A DNA stretch of 45,767 nt from Phycisphaerae bacterium (GCA_029260165.1 JAJDDT010000039.1:1-45767); one strand, 5' to 3'. Positions 8,482 to 17,529 are shown, counted from the first letter of the stretch. Translations and numbers: made by a program. The notes: generated by a model from the sequence alone, not told the origin.

Positions 8482-8671
8482 CCGTTACCCGCAACCTGAT
8501 GCGCTATGACAGATGGTTTGATAAATCATCAGCACACGGGTGGCCCGCCTCTTTAGAGGTGGGGGACTTGATTTGAGTTCCGAAATCGACTCCCCCACGG
8601 CTAAAGCCATGGGCCACCCAACGATGGGCCAACCAACCTGATTCGTCGGCGCGTGACCGTTACCCGCAACC
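8466..8671. repeat. 31-bp direct repeats flanking an inserted segment
   Basis: The 31-bp segments at 8466-8496 and 8641-8671 differ at one base. Each holds the end of the E1-like gene (GGCGCGTGA) and the last codons of the opposing small gene (its TAA read from the minus strand). The 144 bp between them contain the 82-bp palindromic element. The simplest reading is that the two genes once converged with stops a few bases apart, and an insertion or slippage duplicated the junction. Confidence 0.75.
8538..8619. repeat. Palindromic element A, copy 1 (82 bp)
   Basis: The outer arms GGGTGGCCC and GGGCCACCC pair, as do GTGGGGGACT and its near-complement in the right arm. Each arm carries its own small palindrome, CCTCTTTAGAGG on the left and GGCTAAAGCC on the right, so the whole can fold as a three-armed figure. 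An inverted copy of the same length lies at 33810-33891. It carries no gene and resembles a miniature non-autonomous element. Confidence 0.8.
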
Positions 8672-8821
8672 CAACAGGCGGAACGGGAGCAGGAACGCGC
8701 CTTGCAAGGCGCTGTTGGCGAATCCGAAATTGAGGGAGGGGAAGGAGACGGCGTGGGCAACGTTGACGAACATGCCGAACGCAGCCACGAACGCAATCAG
8801 TCTGGCCATTCGTTTTTTCAT
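8660..8821 (-). CDS. Small secreted protein, 53 aa
   Basis: This short frame begins MKKRMARLIAFVAAFGMF and has a textbook Sec signal peptide: Lys/Arg start, hydrophobic core, and cleavage expected after AHA at about residue 24. The mature part would be only about 29 residues, hydrophobic, ending in LLGCG. It is antisense to the spacer between the E1-like and JAMM genes, starting 16 bp before the JAMM start, and its last codons lie in the second 31-bp direct repeat. The family is not recognised. It may be a truncated remnant of a longer exported protein whose 3' part was lost when the repeat formed. Confidence 0.5.
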   Translation of the reverse strand: MKKRMARLIAFVAAFGMFVNVAHAVSFPSLNFGFANSALQGAFLLPFRLLGCG

Positions 8822-8836
8822 TGTGCAAACTCCGCT

Positions 8837-9277
8837 ATGGTACTGGTCCTATCGAACAATCACCGTCGAATTCTCGAACAATCCGCCGAGGCATGTTGGC
8901 CTGACGAGTGCTGCGGAATCCTCGTCGGTCGTCGAAACAGCGATTTCAGCACTGTGGACGAGGTTGTCGTCGCGGCCAACGTAGCCTGCGGTGATCGCTC
9001 TCGTCGATACGAAATCGCCCATCGGACCGTATTTGACGCGCTTCGCCATGCAAAGGCGATCGGGTTGGACGTGCTGGGATTCTACCATTCCCACCCGGAT
9101 GGGTCATCCAATCTGTCGTCAAGGGATATTGAAGCCCTGTGGCCTGGGAGGATTTATGTCATTTTGTCGATGGGCGAGGCAAGGGCGGTTGGAATGAGGG
9201 CGTGGATGGGTGGAGAATCGGGCACGGGGGTGGTTGAAGTCCTGATTGAATTGACAGATGTGCCCGAAATCGGCTAG
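8837..9277 (+). CDS. JAMM/MPN metallopeptidase (Mec-like)
   Basis: This 146-residue zinc peptidase carries the complete JAMM signature: E24 in PDECCGILVG, then H84-S-H86-x7-S94-x2-D97 in FYHSHPDGSSNLSSRD. Stand-alone bacterial JAMM proteins next to cysteine synthases (Mec of the CysO-CysM-Mec set) cut cysteine from the end of a sulfur carrier protein. The downstream cysteine synthase and the upstream E1-like enzyme fit that role, although no carrier gene is visible here. The start is ATG 8837; the frame extends upstream over the opposing small gene, but that part shows no family similarity. The cysteine synthase begins 65 bp downstream. Confidence 0.9.
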   Translation: MVLVLSNNHRRILEQSAEACWPDECCGILVGRRNSDFSTVDEVVVAANVACGDRSRRYEIAHRTVFDALRHAKAIGLDVLGFYHSHPDGSSNLSSRDIEALWPGRIYVILSMGEARAVGMRAWMGGESGTGVVEVLIELTDVPEIG

Positions 9278-9342
9278 TTTTTGGTTGTCTGGACTTGTTG
9301 GGCGGGTATTGAGGCGGACGCTTTCAATTCGGAGATGAAGAC

Positions 9343-10287
9343 ATGGGTAGACTTTACGACAACATTTGTGACACCGTCGGGCGTACACCACTGGTGAAGA
9401 TTAACCGCATCATTGATGCGCCAGCCACGGTTTATGCGAAGCTGGAGTTTTTCAATCCGCTTGCGAGCGTGAAGGATCGCATTGGTGTTGCGATGATCGA
9501 GGCGGCGGAGCGTGACGGGAAGATTAACAAAAATTCGGTCATCATCGAGCCGACCTCGGGGAACACAGGCATTGCGTTGGCGTTTGTTTGCGCAGCCAAG
9601 GGATACAAGTTGGTTCTGACGATGCCTGAGAGCATGTCGATGGAACGTCGGGCGCTGCTTCGGGCGCTTGGTTCTGACGTTGTTTTGACCCCCGCGGCGG
9701 AGGGTATGCCGGGTGCGATCAAGGCGGCGGAGAAACTCGCTCAGGAGACGCCCAATTCGTTTGTTCCGCAGCAGTTCTGTAATCCTGCCAACCCGGAGGT
9801 GCACCGCAAGACGACGGCGATTGAGATTTGGGAGGATACCGACGGCAAGGTCGATGTTTTTGTGGCTGGTATCGGGACGGGCGGAACGATCACCGGTTGC
9901 TCCGAGGTGCTTCGTGAGAAGAAACCGGGATTCAAGTCCTACGCGGTCGAGCCGGCTGATTCGCCGGTGATTACGCAGACCCGTGATGGTAATCAGGTTC
10001 AGCCTGGTCCGCATAAGATTCAGGGGATCGGGGCTGGGTTTATTCCGGAGAATCTCAATATGGACGCCGTCGACGAGGTGGTCCGCGTTACCAACGACGA
10101 TGCATTTCAGTGGGCCCGTCGTGCGAGCAGGGAAGAGGGTCTTTTGTGCGGTATTTCGTCCGGGGCTGCGCTGTGTGCTGCCGATAAGGTGGCCCGTATG
10201 CCCGAAAACAAGGGCAAATTCATCGTCGTGGTGCTGCCGAGTTTCGGCGAGCGTTATCTGTCCACACCGTTGTTCGATCAGGGCTAA
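9343..10287 (+). CDS. cysK: Cysteine synthase, PLP-dependent
   Basis: This 314-residue fold-type II PLP enzyme makes cysteine from O-acetylserine (or O-phosphoserine) and a sulfide source. The Schiff-base lysine is K44 in NPLASVKDR, and the substrate loop TSGNTG is at 71-76. The phosphate cup is [10 protein letters not shown] and the PLP-ring serine lies in CGISSGAA. The length matches CysK/CysM. The [20 protein letters not shown] start is family-typical, with GGAGATGAAGAC upstream. The sequence alone does not say whether sulfide or a carrier thiocarboxylate is the donor; its neighbours (E1-like and JAMM) make a carrier possible. Confidence 0.93.
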   Translation: MGRLYDNICDTVGRTPLVKINRIIDAPATVYAKLEFFNPLASVKDRIGVAMIEAAERDGKINKNSVIIEPTSGNTGIALAFVCAAKGYKLVLTMPESMSMERRALLRALGSDVVLTPAAEGMPGAIKAAEKLAQETPNSFVPQQFCNPANPEVHRKTTAIEIWEDTDGKVDVFVAGIGTGGTITGCSEVLREKKPGFKSYAVEPADSPVITQTRDGNQVQPGPHKIQGIGAGFIPENLNMDAVDEVVRVTNDDAFQWARRASREEGLLCGISSGAALCAADKVARMPENKGKFIVVVLPSFGERYLSTPLFDQG

Positions 10288-10371
10288 ACGTCCGCCCCCA
10301 TATTGGCCGACTCCTTCAATTGATGCTGCGGTTGATTCCGCGCCGTGACCGCATCGAGGGGGGAAACGCCT

Positions 10372-11178
10372 ATGATTGCCATTCGTCATTGCACGCTGCC
10401 GATCCGCCGACTTGATCCTGCGCTGGAGGGGCTGCGAATCGCGCATCTGTCGGACTTGCACCTGCGTCGGTGGAACCGTGTGCTGGAGCGGGCGCAGTCC
10501 ATATTGTCTGAGCACGAATATGACCTGCTTGCGGTGACGGGGGATTTTTCGACCCTGCCGTCCAGATGGGCGAAAGCATCGACGTGGTGCTGGAAATTCT
10601 TTTCGCCGATCAGGCCACGGTTGGGTATCTACGCGGTTCTTGGCAACCATGATTCTCCGAGGCTTGGGCAGCAGGATCTACCGTTCAGGCTGTTGCGAGA
10701 CGAGAGTGTTGAAATCAACCACGACGGGGGGGCGGTCAACCTTGCGGGTCTGGAGCAGCATGTGGACTCGCGGGGGGATTTGGTTCAGACGCTGGCGGGC
10801 GTGAACGAATCGCTGCCGACCATTTTGCTGACACACTATCCATCGACGATACACCAGCTCACGGCTGGGCAGGTTGATCTTATGTTGGCGGGTCACACGC
10901 ATGGTGGGCAAATCCGACTGCCGTGGATCGGGTGTGTCTGGCCCAACGACCGAATACCGCGGTCGATGGCGGCGGGGCTGCACTGTGTCAACGGAACGTA
11001 TATGCACGTCAGCGCGGGGATTGGTGTTTCGCCACCGATTTGGGCGCGGTTCCTGTGTCCGCCGGAGTTGACCATCATCACGCTGCAACGCGTGGGTCGC
11101 GCCAGCCAGCAGGAAAACAGGATATTATCGGGCAGCGGAAGACAACAAGAGACAACCGCGACGCCTACAATCGTTTGA
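10372..11178 (+). CDS. Metallophosphoesterase, YaeI/LpxG-like
   Basis: This 268-residue calcineurin-like phosphoesterase has all five metal motifs: D28-x-H30 in SDLHLRR, then GDF, GNHDS, THYPS and GHTHGGQIRLP. The last motif is typical of the YaeI/LpxG group, some of which hydrolyse UDP-2,3-diacylglucosamine in lipid A synthesis; that substrate is only a possibility here. There is no clear signal peptide. I chose ATG 10372 because GAGGGGGGAAA lies just upstream; a GTG at 10345 in the same frame is an alternative. The stop at 11176-11178 lies inside the promoter of the next gene. The C-terminal 30 residues are Gln-, Ser- and Thr-rich and unconserved. Confidence 0.87.
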   Translation: MIAIRHCTLPIRRLDPALEGLRIAHLSDLHLRRWNRVLERAQSILSEHEYDLLAVTGDFSTLPSRWAKASTWCWKFFSPIRPRLGIYAVLGNHDSPRLGQQDLPFRLLRDESVEINHDGGAVNLAGLEQHVDSRGDLVQTLAGVNESLPTILLTHYPSTIHQLTAGQVDLMLAGHTHGGQIRLPWIGCVWPNDRIPRSMAAGLHCVNGTYMHVSAGIGVSPPIWARFLCPPELTIITLQRVGRASQQENRILSGSGRQQETTATPTIV

Positions 11179-11204
11179 CGCTGTGACGACGGCAGCCGTA
11201 TACT
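11175..11204 (+). promoter_or_regulatory. Sigma-70-type promoter for the kinase gene
   Basis: TTGACG (11175-11180) and TATACT (11199-11204) are separated by 18 bp and match the housekeeping consensus well. The promoter overlaps the preceding stop codon and lies about 84 bp before the kinase start, giving that gene its own transcript. Confidence 0.55.
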
Positions 11205-11287
11205 GACCGGGCGAGGTATGTCCGGGCTTCCCTCCCGGTTAACGGGTTCAACACGCAACGAATCATAGTTTCAGGAGTTCGGATCGC

Positions 11288-12190
11288 ATGGCGTTGGTGC
11301 TTCCCGATTACCGTGTTTTGCACAGGGTCGGCATCGGTGCCAACAGCGAGTTGTATTGCGTTCAGCACCTGGAAACCGGCGAGTATCGTTGCGCCAAACA
11401 CGTCACCAAGCTCGACGAGGATGAGCAGAAATTTATCGACCAGCTCAAATCCGAGTTGGCCGCCGGACAAAAGCTGGATCACCCCGTGCTTCGCAAGGTC
11501 TACGAGCTGCGTACGGTCCGAAAGTTTTTCAGGTTGCAGGCGGCGATTTTGTTCATGGAGTACATTGATGGTATCCCGATGTCGAGCAACCAGTTTCGAC
11601 CGTCGCTGCCGGTCCTGCTCAGTTATTTTCGCAGGGCGGCGGAAGGGTTGTACGCCATGCATCAGAAGAGCTTTGTTCACGCGGACCTCAAGCCTGGGAA
11701 TCTGCTCATTACCAAGGATCGCGAGGTCAAGCTGATCGACTTCGGTCAAAGCTCGGCGTTGATGCATGCCAAGGAGCGAATTCAGGGGACGCCTGACTAC
11801 ATGGCTCCAGAACAGGCGAAACGTTCGGTTCTGGACCAGCGTACCGACGTGTTTGGTCTTGGGGCGACGTTGTTCAAGATTGTCACCGGACGCGCCATCA
11901 AGACGGAGATGAACCGCACGGCTGGTCTGCACATGCCGACGCGGGTCGGGAAACGTCTCAGCGACCTCAACAAGCCGATTTCCGTCGATGTGCCCGCAGC
12001 CGTCATGAAACTCATCGAGGATTGCTGTCGCGAAGACCCGGTCGAGCGAATGGCGGACATGCGTGCGGTTATCAACCGCATCGACCTGACGCAAACCATC
12101 CTCGAGCGTCGATCCGGTGGTGCTCATGACGAGGAAACGAAAAAACGCGCCGCCCCCAGGCCTCGTTCGACGGACGTTCACGATCAATAG
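11288..12190 (+). CDS. Serine/threonine protein kinase
   Basis: This 300-residue Hanks-type kinase has a Gly-rich loop VGIGANSELYCV, the ATP lysine K37 in RCAKHV, and the catalytic loop HADLKPGN (H131-D133). The HRD arginine is replaced by Ala, making it a non-RD kinase. DFG is at 151-153 and the activation segment ends GTPDYMAPEQ. The kinase domain fills most of the protein, with a charged C-terminal tail of about 25 residues. There is no membrane segment or sensor domain, so it is cytosolic, unlike the long membrane-bound kinases common in planctomycetes. It is convergent with the PKD lipoprotein. Substrate unknown. Confidence 0.92.
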   Translation: MALVLPDYRVLHRVGIGANSELYCVQHLETGEYRCAKHVTKLDEDEQKFIDQLKSELAAGQKLDHPVLRKVYELRTVRKFFRLQAAILFMEYIDGIPMSSNQFRPSLPVLLSYFRRAAEGLYAMHQKSFVHADLKPGNLLITKDREVKLIDFGQSSALMHAKERIQGTPDYMAPEQAKRSVLDQRTDVFGLGATLFKIVTGRAIKTEMNRTAGLHMPTRVGKRLSDLNKPISVDVPAAVMKLIEDCCREDPVERMADMRAVINRIDLTQTILERRSGGAHDEETKKRAAPRPRSTDVHDQ

Positions 12191-12206
12191 TCGGAATCGG
12201 GGATGT

Positions 12207-14519
12207 TTAAGGCGATTCGGGGTCCGGTTCGATGAGTTCAAATCCGAATACGCGTAATTCCGCGAAACCACCGCAACTGGGGTTTTGATGTCCGACGAGC
12301 ACAAGTTGCACGGTTTGCCCTGCCAGACCTGCGGGAAACGCCTCCGAAATATCGACTCGGGAACCCGACAGCCCGATGACGCCTGAACTGAATATCTCCG
12401 CACCACCTGCGTCGAGAACGCGTACGGTGACGGTCGCAAACCCGAATTTTCCACCCCCCTCGAATTGCTCCGGATCGGTCTCGACCCGGGCGAGGAAGAT
12501 GTCCGTGTTCTCCGAAAACGTCCATGTGTAGACTTCTGCGTTCCCTCCGGCGGAATTGCCATCAGAGAACCAGCTTGAGGATGAATCACCATCCACAGAT
12601 CGACCGACGCCGAAGTTGTTCGAGTCGTTGTCGAAAACCGATGACGCGCTGACGGATCCCTGATTGGTAATGTTCACGACGGCGAAACATTCGGGGTCCG
12701 GTGGGAAGCTGTTCTGGTCGCACATCGATGGCGTGTCGTCAGTCGGGTCATCGTCATCGGCGGGGTCGTCATCCTCTTCGCCATCCTCGGTTACCTCGAT
12801 CGTCAACACACGTTCGCGAACCTCGCCCGTTGCGTCGACCACGCGTGCGGTGACGGCGTAGGTTCCAGCCTCGGCGAACCGATGCGGAAGGGTGTCCCCG
12901 ACCGTTGACCGTGTGCTGTTTGAATCATGTTCCAGCGTGCTGATGCTCCCGTCGTTCCAGTTGAATTCGATCTGATAGGCGCGGCGTTGACCGTTGACGA
13001 CCAACACCCCGCCAACGATCGAATAGGTGAAGTTGATGCTCTGGTCCGGAGCGGCTGTCAGCGTTTCAGCCGACACCGTCAGATTCATCGTTGCCCCACC
13101 GGTGACTGTGACCGGTTTGGTAAACGTTGTGGAGTCCCCCTGGGTGTCTGTGACGGTCGCGGTCAGCAGGTAGGCTCCGGGTTCGGAAAGAAAAACGCTG
13201 TCCATGACTTCGGGATCGGCCGTCTCTGCTCTGCCCCGCTGACTGGTCGGCAGGAGTTCCCACGCCAATGTGTAGGCTGGTACCCCACCAGAGAACCGGT
13301 AGGTGTAGCTTGTGGATGTGAAGGCGCTCGTTGCGACCGGCGTGGACAAGGGTCCGTCAATCACCAGCCCCAGCATCTCCTCGGTGACGGTTACCGGGAT
13401 GGTCAGGCTTCCCGTTCGCCCTCCCGCGTCAGTGGCGTCGACGACGACGTTGAATGTTACCGCGCGGTCGTAGGTGTGCGGTGATGTCCGGATGCCGATC
13501 GGCACGGTGGAGTCCTCTGTCTCCGTGCTGCGACCGCTGTTGTCACCATAATTCCAGCCGTAGGTGACCGGGCCGTTGTTTGAGTTCGTGACCGCGACAA
13601 ACAACCCCGGCACCTCCTCGCCGACGTTTCGCTCCAGAATGCCATCGACGAGCATCAAAGCCAGATCACCGGACGTGTCGGCGGCCACCGTGATGCTCGT
13701 GGCTGCGAATCCGCGCTTACCGGAAAACGGGTCCGTGTAGTTCACGGTGAGGTCGAGTCGTCCTTCGCTGGTCGCGGTGACGGCAACAAGTCTGGTTCCG
13801 TCGAGCCGTACAAGCGACGGTCCGCCCGATGATTCGTTTGGCTGGGCCAATCCCGCGTCGCCGTAAACGGTCCAGCCCGTTTCAAGGGATGCTTCGCCTG
13901 CGTCCTCGAAACCCGTCAGCAGATACAATCCCGTCTGCCCGGGGGCGAGGAACTCCGGACCGACAATACGGCCTTGGCGCGGTGGCGAAATCGTGGGGAC
14001 ATCGGTCGTTGCGTCGGGAATTCCGACGGCGGCCTTGATTCCGTCGATTTCGGCGTCCTGCAGCGGAATTCGTTTTGCGGCGGCACCGGGCAGGCGCGAA
14101 AAATGGGCCGTTGTTGCGACAATTTCGTTGCCGTCGATTTCGGTGGACAGCAGCGTTGTCGCTCCGTCGTCGGCGATTTGATAGATGCCCGCCCGTTCGG
14201 GGTCCGTACCGGCTGGTATCGGCAACCTGATCTGAAAGGGGCGGGACGGGTTTTCATCGACCTCGATGCGAATGACTGTTCCCGCCAACGACACGCCCAG
14301 GGGCAGGAGAGGCTCGGAGGCTGTCGTGACGTTGACGGTCGCGTTTTCTGACAAGCTGCCGGCTGGAAACTCGAGGCTCCCGCCCTGTGCGATCGTCACC
14401 GACGTCGATGGTCCACCGCCGCCCGTTGGATTTGCATTCGGGTCGCATCCAACCACACCGACCATTGCGACGCACACAGCCACCGTGGAAACCAAACCGG
14501 GTCGAGTCTTCAACATCAT
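12207..14519 (-). CDS. Surface lipoprotein with PKD-type domains
   Basis: This 770-residue protein has a lipoprotein signal ending VGVVGC (Cys about 25). A domain rich in SVTIAQGGSLEFPAG-type strands follows (resembling ZU5-like autoproteolytic-fold modules), then at least three Ig/PKD-like modules (for example GPVTYGWNYGDNSGRS and YQIEFNWNDGS). An acidic Asp/Glu/Pro linker runs around 600. A C-terminal discoidin-like module (about 620-765) begins FAVVNITNQGSVSASSVFD, contains SSSWFSDG, and may bind carbohydrate. It is probably anchored at the cell surface and adhesive. Start ATG 14519, or the adjacent ATG 14516, with GGAGAT upstream. No function is proven. Confidence 0.8.
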   Translation of the reverse strand: MMLKTRPGLVSTVAVCVAMVGVVGCDPNANPTGGGGPSTSVTIAQGGSLEFPAGSLSENATVNVTTASEPLLPLGVSLAGTVIRIEVDENPSRPFQIRLPIPAGTDPERAGIYQIADDGATTLLSTEIDGNEIVATTAHFSRLPGAAAKRIPLQDAEIDGIKAAVGIPDATTDVPTISPPRQGRIVGPEFLAPGQTGLYLLTGFEDAGEASLETGWTVYGDAGLAQPNESSGGPSLVRLDGTRLVAVTATSEGRLDLTVNYTDPFSGKRGFAATSITVAADTSGDLALMLVDGILERNVGEEVPGLFVAVTNSNNGPVTYGWNYGDNSGRSTETEDSTVPIGIRTSPHTYDRAVTFNVVVDATDAGGRTGSLTIPVTVTEEMLGLVIDGPLSTPVATSAFTSTSYTYRFSGGVPAYTLAWELLPTSQRGRAETADPEVMDSVFLSEPGAYLLTATVTDTQGDSTTFTKPVTVTGGATMNLTVSAETLTAAPDQSINFTYSIVGGVLVVNGQRRAYQIEFNWNDGSISTLEHDSNSTRSTVGDTLPHRFAEAGTYAVTARVVDATGEVRERVLTIEVTEDGEEDDDPADDDDPTDDTPSMCDQNSFPPDPECFAVVNITNQGSVSASSVFDNDSNNFGVGRSVDGDSSSSWFSDGNSAGGNAEVYTWTFSENTDIFLARVETDPEQFEGGGKFGFATVTVRVLDAGGAEIFSSGVIGLSGSRVDISEAFPAGLAGQTVQLVLVGHQNPSCGGFAELRVFGFELIEPDPESP

Positions 14520-14623
14520 GCCATCTCCATTTGCAGAAATTTGTGTCAGCCGCCCACATTACAGAGTCGGGTGAACCGGTACCAGAGATTTAACCAATCC
14601 CCGGTTGTACCGAATAATCGTCA

Positions 14624-15796
14624 TTATTTTGGCAACGTCTGGACTGTGCGTCGCCCGGTTACCGCAAAAAAACCAGCGACAAGGAGCACCGATGCGCACG
14701 CAATCGTGAACATCGATACAAAGCCGTGGTGTTTGATCAACCCGCCCCAGGCGAATCCGCCGCCGAAGAAACCGACATCCATCGCCCCCAACGCCATCGA
14801 GGTTCCCAATCCACGAAACCGCATCGGCATTCTCTCAGCCACCAAATCCACCATTGACGGAAACACCAGTGAATGTCCGGATCCCATGACCACGGCCGGA
14901 AAGATCAACTGCCACTCCGCATTCACCGGAATGAACAGGAGCAGTCCCGCACCCATGAGCAACAGGCCAAATGTGCAAATGCGTCGCCGTCCAAACTGCT
15001 GGGGCAGCCGACGAAAGAACAATCGAATGGCGATGGCTGACGGTGCGTAGACAACAAAAAACCAGCGGAGGTTCTCAAATTTTCGATATTCGACATATCG
15101 CTCCAGAAAATACATATGAACTGTTAAAGCGGCGGCGAAAACGATCGGTGGCAGCAGCACCCACCCAGGCCAATACCGTCGCAGCACAGACAGAACGTGC
15201 TCATCGTCGTGTTCGTGCTCCCAACGGATCGAAAGATTCGCAACGAGCAGTCCTGCGCCCAGCGTGAAAACTCCCACGAGACAGAAAAACCACATAAATC
15301 GGTGGCCTGCCAGCGATTCGCTATGCAAAACGAAGTCGCCAATTGCGGGCCCGACCATGATCCCCAGGAAACCGCCGATTCCGATGGTCCCCAGGCTTTC
15401 CGCGCGCCTCTCGGCCGGGGCAACGTGCGCTGCGTAAACTGCGACCGTCGCCAGGAATGTTGCCACGGCTGATTGCATCACGATCCGGGCTGCGGCGATC
15501 GCAAAATAATTGTCGAGAAACTGAAACGACACGTTGGCGGATGCTCCCACGATCGCCGCGGTGACGAAACATCGTCGACACCCGAATCGGTCAATCCAGA
15601 TTCCGATGTGCAACCGCAACAGCAAGCTGCCCACTATTCCGATGCCCATGAGCTGTCCCAACTCACTCACGTCAAACCCGAGCGACGACACATATTCACC
15701 GAAGTGAAACTGCATCGACACACCGGTCATCGTCAGCGTCGCCGCGAACAGCACCTGAAAAAACTGCCGCGTGTATAATCCCTCAGCCTTGCTCAT
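14624..15796 (-). CDS. Major facilitator superfamily transporter
   Basis: This 390-residue protein has about 12 hydrophobic helices. The loop after helix 2 reads GIGIVGSLLLRLHIGIWIDRFGCRR, a good match to the MFS loop 2-3 signature (G-x3-D-R-x-G-R-R). It resembles the sugar or multidrug efflux branch, but the substrate cannot be told. The central loop is short and His-rich (EHEHDDEHV). The start ATG 15796 diverges from the sensor kinase gene with about 120 bp between them; the stop is about 105 bp upstream of the PKD lipoprotein start. Confidence 0.88.
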   Translation of the reverse strand: MSKAEGLYTRQFFQVLFAATLTMTGVSMQFHFGEYVSSLGFDVSELGQLMGIGIVGSLLLRLHIGIWIDRFGCRRCFVTAAIVGASANVSFQFLDNYFAIAAARIVMQSAVATFLATVAVYAAHVAPAERRAESLGTIGIGGFLGIMVGPAIGDFVLHSESLAGHRFMWFFCLVGVFTLGAGLLVANLSIRWEHEHDDEHVLSVLRRYWPGWVLLPPIVFAAALTVHMYFLERYVEYRKFENLRWFFVVYAPSAIAIRLFFRRLPQQFGRRRICTFGLLLMGAGLLLFIPVNAEWQLIFPAVVMGSGHSLVFPSMVDLVAERMPMRFRGLGTSMALGAMDVGFFGGGFAWGGLIKHHGFVSMFTIACASVLLVAGFFAVTGRRTVQTLPK

Positions 15797-15915
15797 CCAC
15801 CCACCATCTGACCACGATCATTCCTGCCGGAGTGTAGTCGCAACCCCCACAATTCGGCCAGACGCTGAACGCGTGGTTGGCGGACCAGTCGGTTATTGCG
15901 TTAGACTAGCCCACC

Positions 15916-17490
15916 ATGCATCGACACCGTTGGTACCACATCTCGTTGGCGGCCAAATGCCTGATTCTCTTCGGGGTATCCGTGCTGCTCATCCTCGGTG
16001 GGACGCTCTATCTGCCCTGGGTGCGCATGGAGGGGCTGTCCGCCACCGCCGACGTTCGACTTGCCGAGCAGGCTGCCATCGCAGCCAGGCTCTCCTCCGG
16101 GGTGGATTTCGTGCCGTGGACAAGAGCGCGCGAGCGCCTTAGAAAGGATTGGCCGACCATTGAAAGATCGCTCGATACCGCGGTTGCTCGTGTCGAACTG
16201 ATTCCCACCTCAGAGCTGATCAAGCAATCCGCGTTCGCTCCTCGCGGATTTTTTGTCGAATCCTTCCGTGCCCTGCAAAGCAACGTAGGCCGGCAATACG
16301 TTCACAAATTCAAAATCAGGGATGGGCAACGATTGCTCAGGCTTGCCATGGCGATTCGCGCTTCGGAAACCGACCCGCAACCCAATCATCTCCGCGGTGT
16401 CGCCTATGTCGAGATGCAGGCCGAATCACAACCCCGCCAATGGAGTGTCATCGTTCTCGCATTGGCCGGCCTTTCGGGTGGTTTTCTCGCGGTGCTCGTA
16501 TTTTATATCGTTACGCAAAGGCTTTTCCTGTCACCCGTTCGTGACCTCACCGCCGTTGCCGAGCAGATCACCGAAGGCGATACCGACGTCCGCGCTGTCA
16601 TCACGACGGGTGACGAGTTTGAAGAACTTTCCGATGCGTTCAACGATATGCTTGTCCGAATCAGCAAGTCACACGAGGAGCTCCGCACCATCAACCGCTC
16701 CCTCGACGTCAAGCTCGAAGAACTTGCCGAAATTAATGTCGCGCTTTTTGAATCCAACAAGCTCAAGAGCGAGTTTATCGCCAACGTCAGTCACGAGCTT
16801 CGCACACCCATGGGCCTGATCATCAACTTTGCCGAGCTTCTTCGCGATGCCCTCGAAAACCCTCCGGAAAGCATGACCCGCCCGCTTCGCTACGCAGGCC
16901 ACATTGTCCAGGCCGGTCGAGCCCTGCTGGAAATCATCAACGACCTGCTCGATCTTGCCAAAATCGAAGCCGGCAAGGTTGATCTGCACATTACGGATTT
17001 CAATGTTCTGGAAACCTGCCGCTCACTGATGGATTTCGTCAAACCGTTGGGCGACAAGAAGAATCTCGACGTACAACTCGACGTGATTTCCGAGCCTGCT
17101 CCAATGCACTCGGACAGCGGGAGGGTCAAACAAATCCTCTACAACCTGCTCAGCAACGCTATCAAGTTCACCCCGGACGAGGGTTCCGTCCGAATGGAGA
17201 TAAGCGCTCAGCCCGACGATCGCATCTGCGTTCGGGTCATCGATACAGGCCCGGGCATCCCCGAAGACATGCACGAAGCCGTCTTTGAAAAATTCCGTCA
17301 GATCGACTCATCGCTCACCCGCGAACACAGCGGTGCCGGTCTGGGGCTGGCCATCACCAAGGAACTCACCAAAATGCTCGGCGGCACCATTCGCGTCGAC
17401 AGCGCCCCCGATCATGGCAGCACCTTCACCGTCATTCTCCCCCTCAACGCCCCCGATCAGGCCCAGCGAGGGCTGATTTCGCTCAATTAG
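15916..17490 (+). CDS. Membrane sensor histidine kinase (orphan)
   Basis: This 524-residue protein has a first membrane helix at about 15-37, an extracytoplasmic sensor of about 140 residues and a second helix at about 178-200. A HAMP domain follows (about 200-255), then a coiled coil, HisKA with the phospho-acceptor H293 in SHELRTPMG, and a full HATPase domain. The latter contains an N-box (VKQILYNLLSNAIKF), DTGPGIPED, the FEKFRQID F-box and GAGLGLAITKEL. It is a cytoplasm-signalling, periplasm-sensing kinase; the signal is unknown. No response regulator is adjacent. The nearest is the CheY-like protein 12 kb away, with no evident link. Confidence 0.93.
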   Translation: MHRHRWYHISLAAKCLILFGVSVLLILGGTLYLPWVRMEGLSATADVRLAEQAAIAARLSSGVDFVPWTRARERLRKDWPTIERSLDTAVARVELIPTSELIKQSAFAPRGFFVESFRALQSNVGRQYVHKFKIRDGQRLLRLAMAIRASETDPQPNHLRGVAYVEMQAESQPRQWSVIVLALAGLSGGFLAVLVFYIVTQRLFLSPVRDLTAVAEQITEGDTDVRAVITTGDEFEELSDAFNDMLVRISKSHEELRTINRSLDVKLEELAEINVALFESNKLKSEFIANVSHELRTPMGLIINFAELLRDALENPPESMTRPLRYAGHIVQAGRALLEIINDLLDLAKIEAGKVDLHITDFNVLETCRSLMDFVKPLGDKKNLDVQLDVISEPAPMHSDSGRVKQILYNLLSNAIKFTPDEGSVRMEISAQPDDRICVRVIDTGPGIPEDMHEAVFEKFRQIDSSLTREHSGAGLGLAITKELTKMLGGTIRVDSAPDHGSTFTVILPLNAPDQAQRGLISLN

Positions 17491-17529
17491 TCGTCCCGGG
17501 AAAACGCACCACAAAAGTCCGACAGACTG

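Noticed and set aside
8485-8828. ThiS/MoaD-like sulfur carrier gene in the spacer
   Set aside because: None of the frames ends in Gly-Gly or shows a ubiquitin-like pattern; the only plausible product is the 53-residue secreted protein.
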